From Brassica napus (lineage: Eukaryota > Streptophyta > Magnoliopsida > Brassicales > Brassicaceae): DNA of 64,000 nucleotides. The notes below the pieces were generated by a model. That model saw nothing but the letters and a program-made list of their open reading frames with translations. It did no database searches and was not told the DNA's origin. How positions within the stretch are numbered: the stretch's first letter is position 1; each line of letters begins with the position of its first letter. The position numbers and the translations under genes are program-made. The DNA is taken from assembly GCF_020379485.1 (NCBI RefSeq), contig NC_063439.1, positions 22,320,098 through 22,384,097 of the forward strand, in the 5' to 3' direction. Of the stretch, positions 26,281 to 37,576 are shown one piece after another.

Positions 26281-27487
26281 ATTCTTAGGCGATAGCCTCT
26301 GCTTTGGATTGTATTGGGTACTGCGATCGGGAGCAACACTTCTGTCCCTGCTAGATCACCTCATCTGCGTCAAGTAGAATAAATTCCATTTCCATCCATT
26401 CATCTCTCTCCGACCAAGATCCATTAACTTGACATATATATATTCATTGCATTGCAAAGTTCTACAAAAGCATATCACAATTAAAAATTAAGAATAACAC
26501 ACAAACATTAATAACTATCTCAAATTTTGATAAACTCATCAAAAGTTTTTCATTATTTAGAATTTTACAATAGAAATGCTCTAAAGATCTATTTTGTAAC
26601 AAGAAAATGTATGATTGCAAATTTGAAAGCCTGAAATTTCTACTTTTTTTTCCCTGTGAGCCACAAGTAGTAAAAAATAAAAGTCTTAATGCAATCTGAT
26701 CGCCAGCATCCACAAAAAGTATAGTGGTGGCATTTGCATCATATCGATTAAATTTTGTCAAATCGATAAATAGTTACCACCACGATCATTAGTAAGTTGA
26801 ATATATGTTATGTAAGGTAAAACATATAACAAACTAAATATGATTTGAGAAAATTGAGCTCGCTGCTCGTTACAATCTAGACTCCACACACTTTCTCTAA
26901 TATGGATTAGAAATGAGAAGAAAAACTAAGGTGAGTAACTTTTACAATATGGAAGAATCGATTTATTACTAGAAACCGAATCATATAAAAATCATAGACG
27001 TTGATCAAAAAATAAAAATCATAGACATCTTTGACTTCACTTTCTGACTTTTCAAATAGCACAAATTTCTTTTACGTTTCAGAGAAATGGGTGGCCTATA
27101 ATTTAAATAATTACTCGCGTGTTTGAACTGAACACTCCTAGATTAGCATATTAATACACCTTCCTAACTCTCCCGCCGATGTTCTAGATGGCACCGAATC
27201 TCTTATGTAAAATCTAACTTGACGTAGACGCTTTGATGGTATCTTTCAAATCCAATATCTAACCAATAATAATCAAACTGAACAACAGTTAATCGATATT
27301 TGGAACATAAAATAGCTTAATTTTTTTTGTGCGCGCTAATAACGAAATGTTCGTGTATAATGCTCTACTTTTTTGGGTTTTAACAAAAAGAAAAGAAGAA
27401 AAGTCGCCTGATAACGATAAAAAGAGAGTCCAAAAATTCAAAAATGTTTTTTTGACTATTCAGCTAATCACTCACCTCTTATATTTC
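26281..27487. other. HSL3 upstream region
   Basis: No gene supported. About 26290-26370 is less AT-rich and could be a coding remnant, but no family was recognised. Short blocks near 26670-26712 (CTTAATGCAATCTGATCG) reappear upstream of the truncated receptor copy at 36328-36350, so the promoter was duplicated with the gene. A micro-insertion is at 26986-27026. Confidence 0.5.
26986..27026 (+). repeat. direct-repeat-flanked oligo(A) micro-insertion upstream of HSL3
   Basis: TAAAAATCATAGAC at 26986-26999 and 27013-27026, separated by GTTGATC plus six A. The GATC(A)n end matches that in the GATA12 intron. Confidence 0.65.
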
Positions 27488-27494
27488 TATAAAA
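27488..27494 (+). promoter_or_regulatory. TATA box of HSL3
   Basis: TATAAAA in TTTCTATAAAAACG, 108 bp upstream of the ATG. In the truncated paralogue this spot is disrupted by an insertion. Confidence 0.55.
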
Positions 27495-27595
27495 ACGTTT
27501 TAAACTTCAAACTTACTTCAAACTTGTATGAATCTCCCAGTCAAACTCTGTCTGCCGAATTTCCCGGCAAAACCTTAACCAACCACAGTTACAAT

Positions 27596-30500
27596 ATGAC
27601 TCTTTTACCCTTACCCGTCCTCTTCTTACTTTTCACCTCACTGCCCTTTTCTGTAATTTCACAGATCAACGAACGGTCAACACTCCTTGCCCTGAAACGC
27701 GGTCTGGGAGACCCACCGTCTCTCCGCCTATGGAACACCACATCTTCCCCGTGCGATTGGTCGGGGATCACCTGCGTCGATGGAAACGTCACCGGGATAA
27801 GTTTCTATAACCAGAACTTCACCGCAACGGTTCCGACCAATATATGCGATTTCCCAAACCTGGAAGCTCTTGACTTGTCGTTTAATCTATTCTCCGGCGA
27901 GTTTCCGACCGTTCTTTACAACTGCACCAAGCTTCGCCATCTCGATCTCTCGCAGAACAACTTCAACGGCTCACTTCCCGCCGACATCGACCGTCTCTCG
28001 CCACAACTCGAGATTCTCGACCTCAGTGCTAACGGTTTCTCCGGCGATATTCCGAAGACGATAGGTATGTTTTCTAAGCTCACGGTTTTGAATCTCTACA
28101 TGAGCGAATACGACGGTACTTTTCCGTCGGAGATCGGGGACTTGTCGGAGCTCCAAGAGCTTCGTTTGGCGGACAACGATAAGTTTTTACCGGCGGAGAT
28201 TCCGGCGGAGTTTAGGAAATTGACGAAACTCAAGTACTTGTGGTTCTCGGAGATCAACTTGATCGGAGAAATCCCAGCCGTTGTTTTCGCTAACATGACG
28301 GATCTCGAACACGTGGATTTGTCCGCTAACAGCTTATCGGGTCGGATCCCGGACGTTTTATTCGGGTTGAAGAACCTAGCCGTTCTCTATCTCTACGTCA
28401 ATAACCTAACCGGGGGGATACCGAAATCTATTTCGGCTACCAACATTGTTGAGCTTGATCTCTCGTATAACAATTTAACCGGTTCAATTCCGGAAGCAAT
28501 CGGCAATCTAACGAAATTAGAGTTTCTAAACCTGTACGTAAACCAGTTAACCGGCGTAATACCCCCGGCTATCGCAAAATTACCGAAATTGAAGGAGGTA
28601 AAACTCTATACCAACAAGTTAACCGGTGAGATACCGGGTGATTTCGGTTTACACTCAAATCTAGAGCGGTTCGAAGTGTCGGAGAATCAGTTAACCGGGA
28701 AAATACCGGAGAATCTCTGCAAGGGAGGGAAGCTCCTCGGCGTGGTTGTATTCTCTAACAATCTCACCGGCGTAATACCAGAGTCGCTCGGGAACTGTGG
28801 GTCCCTCTTATCTGTTCAGCTTTTTAACAACCGATTCTCCGGTGAGTTTCCTTCCGGGATATGGACTGCTAAAGACATGTATAGTTTACAGATTAGTAAC
28901 AACTTCTTCACCGGAAAGTTACCGGAGAAAGTCGCTTGGAACCTCTCTAGGATTGAGATAGATAACAACGAATTCTCCGGTGAGATTCCTCGGACGGTCG
29001 GTTCTTGGTCTTCCCTTGAAGTGTTCAGCGCTCGGAACAACCGGTTCTCCGGTGAGATCCCAACGGAGTTAACGTCCTTGTCAAGAATCATATCGATCTT
29101 TCTTGATTCGAATAATCTCTCCGGCGAGTTACCGGAGGAAATCATCTCATGGAAGTCGTTGGTGACGTTGAGTTTATCGAAGAACAAACTCTCCGGGAAC
29201 ATTCCTCGAGCTCTAGGGCTGTTGCCAGGCTTGGTCGATCTTGATCTGTCGGAGAACGAACTTTCCGGCGAAATCCCACCGGAGGTCGGGAGTCTGAAGT
29301 TCACAACGCTTAACTTGTCGTCAAACATGCTCACCGGAGAAGTACCGGACCAGCTTGATAACCTTGCGTACGAGACAAGTTTCTTGAACAACACCAATCT
29401 CTGTGCCGACACACCGGTCGTTAAGTTACAAGATTGTCGGAAAGTGCTCCGAAGATCAAAGCAGCTGCCTGGGAAAATCATCGCAATGATTCTAGTCATC
29501 GCAGTTCTGCTACTCGCCGTCACTCTGGTCGTCACGTTCTTTGTGGTTCGAGACCATACAAGGAAGCCAAGAGGAAGCAGAGGCTTAGAGACGTGGAAGC
29601 TAACTTCTTTCCACAGAGTAGACTTCGCGGAACACGACATCGTTTCGAATCTGATGGAACACAACGTGATAGGGAGTGGAGGATCAGGCAAAGTTTACAA
29701 GATACACATCGGATCCTCAGGAGAAAACGTAGCGGTGAAGAGGATATGGGACAACAAGAAGCTTGACAAGAACCTCGAGAAAGAGTTCATTGCTGAAGTT
29801 GAGATTTTGGGGACGATCAGGCACGTGAATATAGTGAAACTACTGTGTTGTATCTCGAGGGAGGATTCAAAGCTTCTGGTGTATGAGTACTTGGAGAAAC
29901 GCAGCTTGGATCAATGGCTACATGGTAAGAAGAAAGGAGGTGATGCAGAGGCTAATAGCTTGAATTGGGCACAGAGGTTGAATATTGCGGTCGGTGCAGC
30001 GCAAGGACTTTGCTATATGCATCATGATTGTACTCCTGCGATCATACATAGAGATGTCAAGTCAAGCAACATCTTGCTTGATTATGAGTTCAACGCCAAG
30101 ATTGCTGATTTCGGGTTGGCTAAATTGTTGGTTAAGCAAAACCAACAACCTCAAACTATGTCAGCTGTTGCTGGATCCTTCGGTTACATTGCTCCAGGTA
30201 ATAATAACACCCTTTTAATAGTTCATGCAGGTCTCAATATATTGTTTGGTCTCTAACATCTTTAGTGTTGCAGAATACGCATATACCTCAAAGGTGGATG
30301 AAAAGATCGACGTGTATAGCTTCGGTGTAGTTTTGTTAGAGCTGGTGACCGGAAGAGAAGGTAACAACGGAGATGGACATACAAACTTGGCAGATTGGTC
30401 ATGGAGACATTACCAATCTAAGAAACCGATCACAGAGGCTTTTGCTGAGGACATCAAAGAAGCTTCTAACACGGAGGAGATGACAACAGTGTTCAAGCTA

Positions 30501-30695
30501 GGTCTAATGTGTACTAACACATTGCCTAGTCACAGACCTTCCATGAAGGAGGTCTTGTATGTTCTTCGCCAACAAGGACTTGAGGAGACAAAAAGAACTG
30601 CGACAGAGGCACATGAGGCACCTTTACTGGTTAGTTTATCTGGTCGGAGGACGACAAGTAAAAGGGTAGAAGGTGAAGCTTTAGGTTTTGTATAA
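27596..30695 (+). CDS. HSL3: LRR receptor-like kinase HSL3 (HAESA-LIKE 3 / NUT)
   Basis: Plasma-membrane LRR-XI receptor kinase. The Arabidopsis orthologue At5g25930 was reported as the receptor of CTNIP/SCREW peptides. Exons 27596-30197 and 30274-30695 (GT-AG, phase 1) give 1007 aa. Signal peptide about residues 1-23 (LLPLPVLFLLFTSLPFSV); LRR N-terminal cap with LWNTTSSPCDWSGITC; about 20 LRRs of type NxLxGxIP to about residue 600; transmembrane helix about 627-651; kinase from the glycine loop GSGGSGKVY (about 692) through VAVKRIW, the RD-type catalytic loop HRDVKSSN (about 818), DFGLAKLL and the activation segment. The intron interrupts the APE-equivalent triplet, as in HAESA relatives. 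A frame open upstream of 27596 is ignored because the ATG at 27596 starts the signal peptide. Confidence 0.96.
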
Positions 30696-30984
30696 TAATC
30701 AATAATCACACAATTTTGAGGTTGGTTTTAGGGTTTTTACCGCATGTGTTGTGTGTAAACAAAGTAAAGTTTAAGGCTAATTAACTAGATAAGTTCTTAT
30801 GTTCAGAATAAATGAATGAAAGTAGTCTTTATAAATTTGGTATTTCTCTTATTTTGAATCAAGGGAAGATGCATAGTTTTATTCATTACGTTCATATAAG
30901 GTCAGTTTTGCATTTAGATATTGAACACACAGGATTGATTAAGGATTTTGATTAATCATACAATTATATGAAATAATCCCTACA
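30696..30984. other. HSL3 3' flank
   Basis: No gene. The block ATTCATTACGTTCATATAA and following bases (about 30880-30940) also lie beside the intact neprosin gene at about 52850, so this is duplicated neprosin 3' flank. Confidence 0.6.
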
Positions 30985-31307
30985 AAGGTAAAAGTTAAGG
31001 ACAAAAACGATTCTGACCACGTCCCCCGAAGAAGAAAACAGGCTCTGACATAGTAGTGACATATACGTTTCCTGGTTAAGCTTTGTAGAATAACAATCAT
31101 ACTCATCAGAGTACTTTGATCCTAACGTTGGTGTGTGGAAACAAGCTTCGCCAAAGAGGTAAGATGGCCATCTTCCACTTCCCATTGTAGTTTTTGTGTG
31201 TGGCTTCTTCCTCACCGTTAGTCGTTAGGGCTATATACTTCTCCACCCCACCCCACCCCACCGCAGTGCCAGTACCCTATCACGTTGTCTCCGCAAGTCA
31301 ACCACCA
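30985..31307 (-). pseudogene. truncated neprosin-domain gene (3' end of last exon only)
   Basis: Matches the last exon of the intact gene at 52935-53315 (shared TTAAGGACAAAA, GTTTCCTGGTTAAGC, GATGGCCATCTTCCACTTC), but with internal deletions, a (CCCCA)n expansion at about 31238-31262 and no upstream exons. Similarity stops at ACCACCA (31301-31307), equivalent to 53297 in the intact gene; the next bases belong to the duplicated spacer. Only the end nearest HSL3 is present, as expected if a duplication breakpoint fell inside the exon. Confidence 0.85.
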
Positions 31308-31317
31308 TTATATAAAA

Positions 31318-31550
31318 CATGATGTGGAAATAATTTTAAAATAGCTAATGTATCACGGACTTTAACATCACTCACACGTACGTTGCGTATCGAGATATGA
31401 TGCTGCCAATAGAGGGAAACAATGGCCAATGGAGTATTGTGTTATCAAAAGAAACCAAAACTTTTTCTTATTTTTTTAGTGTATAGTTTGATCAAAAAGG
31501 AAAAAAAATTTAGTGCACAGTTAAAACAAATATTGCTTTTTAAGTATGTA
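31318..31550 (+). repeat. duplicated spacer block, copy 2
   Basis: Second copy of the post-GA3 spacer (23763-23945), starting GATGTGGAAA and sharing TATCACGGACTTTAACATCA. It ends near a degenerate micro-insertion (about 31476-31520), where TTTAGTGTATAG and TTTAGTGCACAG flank TTTGATCAAAAAGG plus A. Confidence 0.75.
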
Positions 31551-31552
31551 AA

Positions 31553-32731
31553 CTAGATTTTGATCCGCGCTTTTAAAGTGCAAGATTATTTTCATAAAAA
31601 AATAGTTTAGTTTAGACAATATATATTTATATAAACAATTTTTTGAGATATATAAATATACTATATTATATAACTTACTAACTTAAAACCAATTTTGGAT
31701 GTAAACAATATATATATATATATATATTTATATTTTACTTTTTATGAAAACATCTATGCAAAAGTAAAAAAAATCACATTTTTCTAATTATATTTTTGGT
31801 ATAGATGATATTTTATCATTTATATAAATTTTGTGTTTATAAGGATAACTATATTTATATTATTTTCAATATTTTTATACTATAATATTTTATTTTCTAT
31901 TTTGTAGTTTTAATAAATGTAATTTCATATTGTAATATGTCTCTTAGCGATAAAAATATTTTGTCAATTACAGCGGAACAAACAACCCACAAAAAGTATA
32001 GTTATAATTAATTTTGGAATTTTCTCTTTTAGATATTTATTTGTTTTTAAAATAACATGTACTTAAATTATAAACTATTAAAATGAACCTTATTATTTTA
32101 GATTGTTTGGAAATAATATTTGTAAATGTTTGGTTAGAGTAATATTATTTTCAAATTATTCTTATTGAAATTCAGATAAAAATAAAGACAGAAAATGTTT
32201 TTTTTTTGGTAATTATAAATTTGGTTAACTGTAAGCTATATATTATAAATCGGTACTATATATATATATATATTAAAATTTTAATAGATATGTAAGATTT
32301 TGTACGTCTATTAATAATCAAAATGAATTGGTATGTGTTAAGCTAGATGGGCTTCCAACCTAAAACCAATTGGTGCTAAGTGGAGTGGCCCATCCATCTT
32401 ATATATTGCTAAGGATCCCTTCCAATATCCGATGTGGGACATTTATCCCTAATACGCCCCCTCGAGATGATGGCTCTTTGAGCGTCAATCTCGGAATGTT
32501 CGGGCAAGGATCGATGGGCCAACTTTGGGCCAGATCGATGTGGATCGGGTTAGACTGCGTGGATCGGGCTCTGATACCATGTTAAGCTAGATGGGCTTCC
32601 AACCTAAAACCAATTGGTGCTAAGTGGAGTGGCTCATCCATCTTATATATTGCTAAGGATCCCTTCCAATATCCGATGTGGGACATTTATCCCTAATAGT
32701 ATGTCTTCGCATATTTGATTAGAAGTATAGA
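31553..32731 (-). mobile_element. non-autonomous Helitron with a nested TRIM
   Basis: The plus strand begins CTAGATTTTGATCCGCGC, the inverse of a Helitron 3' end, though its hairpin is degraded. The far end, on minus, starts TCTATACTTCTAATCAAA, a Helitron-type 5' end. A TRIM is inserted at 32336-32698. The right border could be 4 bp further. Confidence 0.65.
32336..32698 (-). mobile_element. TRIM retrotransposon, nested in a Helitron
   Basis: Nearly identical 119-bp LTRs at 32336-32454 and 32580-32698, perfect 5-bp target-site duplication GTATG (32331-32335 and 32699-32703). On the minus strand the first LTR is followed by TGGTATCAGAGCC (initiator-Met tRNA primer-binding site), and a purine tract GAGGGGGCG precedes the second. 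The 125-bp interior is non-coding. Near-identity of LTRs means recent insertion, so the enzymes must come from another element. Confidence 0.92.
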
Positions 32732-32848
32732 TAGATCATACTTTCATTTTTATGCTTTAATAAAATTGGTTAATTAAATGTTATATGATTAATTTATTTA
32801 TTCTTTTATACAAATGTTACGTTGTCTTTGAAAAAAAGTTGTTACATA

Positions 32849-33091
32849 CTCCTTCCGTTCTCGAAAAAAAGAAATTTTAGATTTTTCTTTTCCATAAAAA
32901 TAGATTTTCTATATTATAAAAGTACTTTTTATACTTTTGAAGAACATTAATTGATAATATTTAAATTTATTAAATTTTATTAGTGGAAATCTATTAGAAA
33001 ATGTATAAAAACTAAATTAAATTATAAACATTTATTAAATTCTTATGAGCGTATATACTGTATAAAATCTTACTCTCAGGAACATATGGAG
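32849..33091. mobile_element. Stowaway-like MITE (Tc1/mariner type)
   Basis: Starts CTCCTTCCGTTC and ends with the inverted GGAACATATGGAG, bounded on both sides by TA. This is the typical Stowaway start and TA target. Confidence 0.65.
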
Positions 33092-33325
33092 TAGTACATA
33101 CTATTAGTTAATCTTTTTAAGATAATCAATAAATTCGTAAATTGGCAACCTTAAGTATAACTAGATTTTGACCCGCGCTTCGAAAGCGCGGGTTTTTTCG
33201 GCTAATAACAATGTTCAAATATGAATTAATGTTTTAGTTCTAATGTACATTAATAAGTTACAAAATCGTATTATATCAAAAAAGAAATGATTTATTGTCT
33301 AAAATTACATATCATTTAATTTATT

Positions 33326-33381
33326 TGAGATATTGCATGTATTTTTTTTATTTTTTTTTACAACTGAGATATTGTATGTAT
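33326..33381 (-). repeat. direct-repeat-flanked poly(A) micro-insertion
   Basis: A 17-bp repeat (one mismatch) flanks a 22-base T-rich insert ending ACAAC. On minus it reads GTTGT then an A-rich run. Confidence 0.55.
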
Positions 33382-34616
33382 ATTCTTATGTTACAACAAT
33401 ATTTTTTTTATTTTATGTACATTTTATAAAAGTTTTATTTGTTGTTGGTCAGATAGAAGATTTACTTGGCAAATTTTGGGATAATATATCAGTATAGATT
33501 TGTAGGTTTTTAATAGTTTTTGAAATATTTTTGTACCCGACCCAGATCCGCGATTGAACCGGTAAATTCGTTGATCCGAATATAATACAATCTGGATTTT
33601 GTTAAAATACGATATATAAAAACCTGATAAAACCCGGTAGAAATCCAAAATCTCATTATTAACTTGCAATTTGATATTGGTTGATCCGATACAATCTTAT
33701 AAGAATCTAATGATATTTTTTTATAGAAATTGATTCAAACTTTTGTTATACTTTTTAATAGTACAAAAATTTGAATAACTATTTGATTTGTGATTCTTTA
33801 ATTTTCCATAAAAAAATTTACTATATCATTAGAGAAAATGAAGAAAATTGAACAGAAAAAACTATATTTCTTGTTAAAATTTAATTTTATTGAGATGAAT
33901 TAGTATTTTGGAACTGTTAAATATTATTATATTATAAAGTTATATTATATCGAAGAAGGTAATTTTTTAAAATATTATATAATTTATAAATTAGGTTATT
34001 TGAGAATTTGTATGTACAACTTTTTTTAATTTTCTCTTAGGCATAGACATTTTATCGAGACAAAAAAATCAAACATGTTTGGTTCGAATTTGGGTCCAAG
34101 GTAAAGTACTAATTAGGTAATTTTTGGATCTATAGGTCTCTGTTTGAGTCTGGATCCTACCCAAGAGTAGTTGCATACACATAGTACCCAAACTGTTTTA
34201 TGTATATTAGATATATTTGTATATTTAAGATATATTTCGGTATTACATATATTTTTTATGTTTTGGGTTTAGGTTTTGGCTATAGTTTTGGATTTTTTGG
34301 TAAAATTAAGATTATAATTATATCAATACGCTCAAGCGGGTGTTTTGTTTTTATTTTTTTATAGTAAATAATTTTGAATTCTTGTAATAACAAAAGAATA
34401 TTATGATATAAGGCTTACATTTTCTGTTTTCTAGGTATAATATAAACTGTATTTCCTCATGTCGGCCAATGGTTAAAATCAGTGAATATTATAAATATTT
34501 AAGGAAATTTTATGAAATGTAAAATTAATTTTACTAACATTAAAAAATTTAAAACTGAAGACGTGAGGTGTATATTGGTTAATATATATTGAATTGATGC
34601 AAGAATTGGTAATATG

Positions 34617-34650
34617 AACTTGATCAATAATTTTTTTAACTTGATCAATA
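34617..34650 (-). repeat. direct-repeat-flanked oligo(T) micro-insertion
   Basis: AACTTGATCAATA at 34617-34629 and 34638-34650 around an eight-base insert of one A and seven T. Confidence 0.5.
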
Positions 34651-35095
34651 CTTGAAAAAATATGAATGATATAGTATATAGTTTATCAGACTCCATCCTG
34701 ATTTAGTAATATGAATCTAATTTTGGAATATAAACCGGTAATTGAATGGTTATCGAAAATTAATAATAACTCGTTCCTTTTTCATATGTTTATATTTCAT
34801 GTATTTCATACTTGAGTAAAAGCTATGGTGGGTGTCGTATATTTGAGAATCTCAATATAAGACTATTGTGGGCCATTAGGTATGCTTGGATATAGGTAAT
34901 TATTGTGATCTATGAAATTATGAATTTTCATTAACTTTTGATGATAACACAAAAAATAAAATCATAGTTAGAATAAATAATGTATAGTTAGAGAAATATA
35001 AGGTAATACCAAAAAAATAGCTAAGTCTAATGAAATGGTCCAAACAACCTTTTTAAGTAGATTTATTAAAACTCCTTCCCTTTTAATAGTATTGA

Positions 35096-35879
35096 TATTG
35101 TGAGATATGATTTAACTATATATAGTCGTTCTCAATCGTATGGGATTACATAATCACTGGATTAAGGGGAGTCAGTTTGTTTTTGGGGTCCTTCCTCTTA
35201 ATTTCCCAAGTTTACAACACAAAGAAGCTAATCCCTTAGACTATATTTGTGAAGTGATTTTACCAAATGTTCTTTCTACAATCATTTTTACAAAATAAAT
35301 GATGATATGGCTAACAAAATTGATGACATGGTTTATAGTTAATATGACATAGACAATCACATTTATTACTGACATATATTTTTGGTAAACTTTATAGAAT
35401 ATGACAATAACTAATACATTACATTTAATATTGATTTATATTTTTGCTAAACTTCTTAAAATATGGTAATAATTCATAAATCATCACTAAAATAAATATA
35501 TTGAAATATGCATTATAAATTTTGAAATACATTATTTAATTGTATTTTTATAATTATACAATTTTTCTTACTAATATTTTCAAAATTTTCTACATCTTTT
35601 TAAAAAAATTAATAAATTATTAATCGTAATTTCATTAGTTTCTTTTAGATATCTACAAATTTTATAAATATTGTTTATTTATAATTTTTAATCTATATGA
35701 TTTTTAGTAATTTTATACAAGTTGATTTAATACATTTAACCAAAATAAATAGATAATTTTTTATCTAAGATTCGAATTTTAAATATATTACATATATATT
35801 ATTAAATGTAATTTAAAATAAATAAAATTATTTTTTTCTTAATTTTGTGCTTAAATAATCAACTTTATATTAAATGTTA
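35096..35879. other. AT-rich spacer
   Basis: No gene or element termini recognised between the Helitron and the Stowaway MITE. Confidence 0.5.
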
Positions 35880-36129
35880 CTCCCTCCGTTTTTTTATATT
35901 TGACGTTTTAGAAGAATTTTTTTGTTCCAAATTATTAGACGTTTTCAATTTTCTATGTAAAATTTATTACTAATTAATGATAGATGACCAATGATATTAT
36001 AGTTTCTATTTTGTTATTGGTTAAATTGTAGTTAGATAAACAATTAATGATGTTTTTGTTTAGAAAATTAAATGTTTCTTAATCTATGTGCACAATCCTA
36101 AAGAGTCATGTATAAAAAAACGGAGAGAA
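35880..36129. mobile_element. Stowaway-like MITE
   Basis: Begins CTCCCTCCGTTTTTTTATAT and ends with the inverted ATAAAAAAACGGAGAGAA, flanked by TA on both sides. Classic Stowaway terminus and target. Confidence 0.85.
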
Positions 36130-36373
36130 TAGTCAAAAATAATAAAATATATGATATGAATAAATTTCATTTTAAATATAATTCAACTTTTAAAAAATTA
36201 TCAGTGCAGGAAAACACCTAGTTCTATATATAAAAAAAAAGTGTAATGATTTACAAAATACGAAAGCGATTCTACTAGTTGTCCATGTGTGCCAGACTAG
36301 CACAAGTAGTCAAAATACAAGTCGTAATGCGATCTGATCGCGAAGCCCACAATTTCTGACTATTCAGCTAATC

Positions 36374-36417
36374 ACTCACCTCTTATTTTTTTTTGTGCAC
36401 AAAAACTCACCTCTTAT
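36374..36417 (-). repeat. direct-repeat-flanked micro-insertion with paralogous empty site
   Basis: ACTCACCTCTTAT at 36374-36386 and 36405-36417 flanks 18 bases: eight T, GTGCAC, AAAA. In the paralogous HSL3 promoter (about 27470-27485) ACTCACCTCTTAT occurs once with nothing inserted, so the empty site is preserved within this window. Confidence 0.85.
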
Positions 36418-36535
36418 CTTATCTATTAAAAGTCGTTGAAAATTGCAACTAACTTCAAACTTGTATGAATCTCCCAAGTCAAACTCTCTCTTTGCCGATA
36501 TTCCCGGCAAAACCCCAATCAGTCACAATTACAAT

Positions 36536-37576
36536 ATGACCCTCTTACCCTTACCCTTCCTCTTTCTCTTTCTCACTTCACTACCCTTTTCTGTAATTTC
36601 GCAGCTCGACGAACGGTCAACACTCCTCACCCTGAAACGCGGTCTCGGAGACCCACCGTCTCTCCGCCTATGGAACACCACATCTTCTCCTTGCGACTGG
36701 TCGGAGATTACCTGCTTCGCCGGAAACGTCACCGGGATAAGTCTCAAGAACAAGATCATCACCGCAACGGTTCCGACCAATATATGCGATTTCCCAAACC
36801 TGGAAACTCTCGACTTGTCGTCTAATCGATTCTCCGGAGACTTTCCGACCGTTCTCTACAACTGCACCAAGCTTCGCCATCTCGACCTCTCCCAGAACTA
36901 CTTCAACGGCTCACTTCCCGCCGACATCGATCGTCTCTCGCCACAACTCGAGTTTCTCAACCTCGGTGCCAACGCCTTCTCCGGAGATATCCCGACGGAG
37001 TTAACGTCTCTTTCGAAACTCAAATCAATCTTTCTCTATTCGAACAATCTCTCCGGCGAGTTACCGGAGGAAATCATCTCGTGGAAGTCGTTGGTTACGT
37101 TGAGTCTATCAAAGAACAAACTCTCCGGGAACATTCCTCGAGCTCTAGGGCTGTTGCCACGCTTGGTCGATCTTGATCTGTCGGAGAACGAACTCTCCGG
37201 CGAAATCCCCCCGGAGATCGGGAACCTGAAGTTCAAAACGCTTAACTTTTCGTCAAACATGCTCACCGGAGAAGTACCGGACCAACTTGATAACCTTGCG
37301 TACGAGACAAGTTTCTTGAACAACACCAATCTCTGCGCAGACAAACCCGTTGTTAAGTTACAGGATTGTCGGAAAGTGCTCCGGAGATCAAAACGGTTGC
37401 GTGGGCCAATCTTCGTCATGATTGTAGTCATCGGTGCTCTGATCCTGGCCGTCACTCTGGTTCTCACGTTCGTTGTGGTTTGGAACTACATGAAACCAAG
37501 AACAAGCAGACCTAATATTTTTAATAAAGATTGTTTGAATTCATTTATGTATAATATTTGTATTAAATATAACTAG
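36536..37576 (+). pseudogene. kinase-less HSL3 paralogue
   Basis: Starts with the same signal peptide and LRR cap as HSL3 (MTLLPLPFLFLFLTSLPF). It loses about 1,005 bp (335 codons, in frame) between FSGDIP and TELTSLS, equal to 28055-29060 of the full copy and removing most LRRs. It keeps the last LRRs, LNNTNLCAD and the transmembrane helix (about residues 292-316), then leaves homology after KPRTSR at about 37510. The frame runs through 62 unrelated bases and stops at a TAG that is part of the CTAG end of the Helitron at 37573. The predicted product is a 346-aa membrane-anchored receptor stub. It is either a pseudogene or a decoy-like protein; expression is unknown. A micro-insertion disrupts its promoter. 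Confidence 0.85.

Larger units (their letters stand above)
33161..35095 (-). mobile_element. non-autonomous Helitron
   Basis: On the minus strand it starts TCAATACTATTAAAAGGGAA and ends with a perfect hairpin (ACCCGCGCTTTCGAAGCGC...) then CTAG. Inserted between A and T. No coding capacity. Contains two micro-insertions: TGAGATATTG(C/T)ATGTAT at 33326-33342 and 33365-33381 around a T-rich insert, and AACTTGATCAATA at 34617-34629 and 34638-34650. Confidence 0.8.

Noticed and set aside
27329..27595. N-terminal extension of the HSL3 frame
   Set aside because: The frame is open by chance; the ATG at 27596 begins a proper signal peptide, and a TATA box lies inside the extension.
28816..29691. 291-codon antisense frame inside HSL3
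   Set aside because: A shadow of GC-rich LRR repeats on the other strand; a similar shadow occurs in the paralogue.
34080..34110. GGTTCGAAT motif resembling a tRNA T-arm
   Set aside because: No acceptor, D or anticodon arms nearby; it is inside a Helitron.
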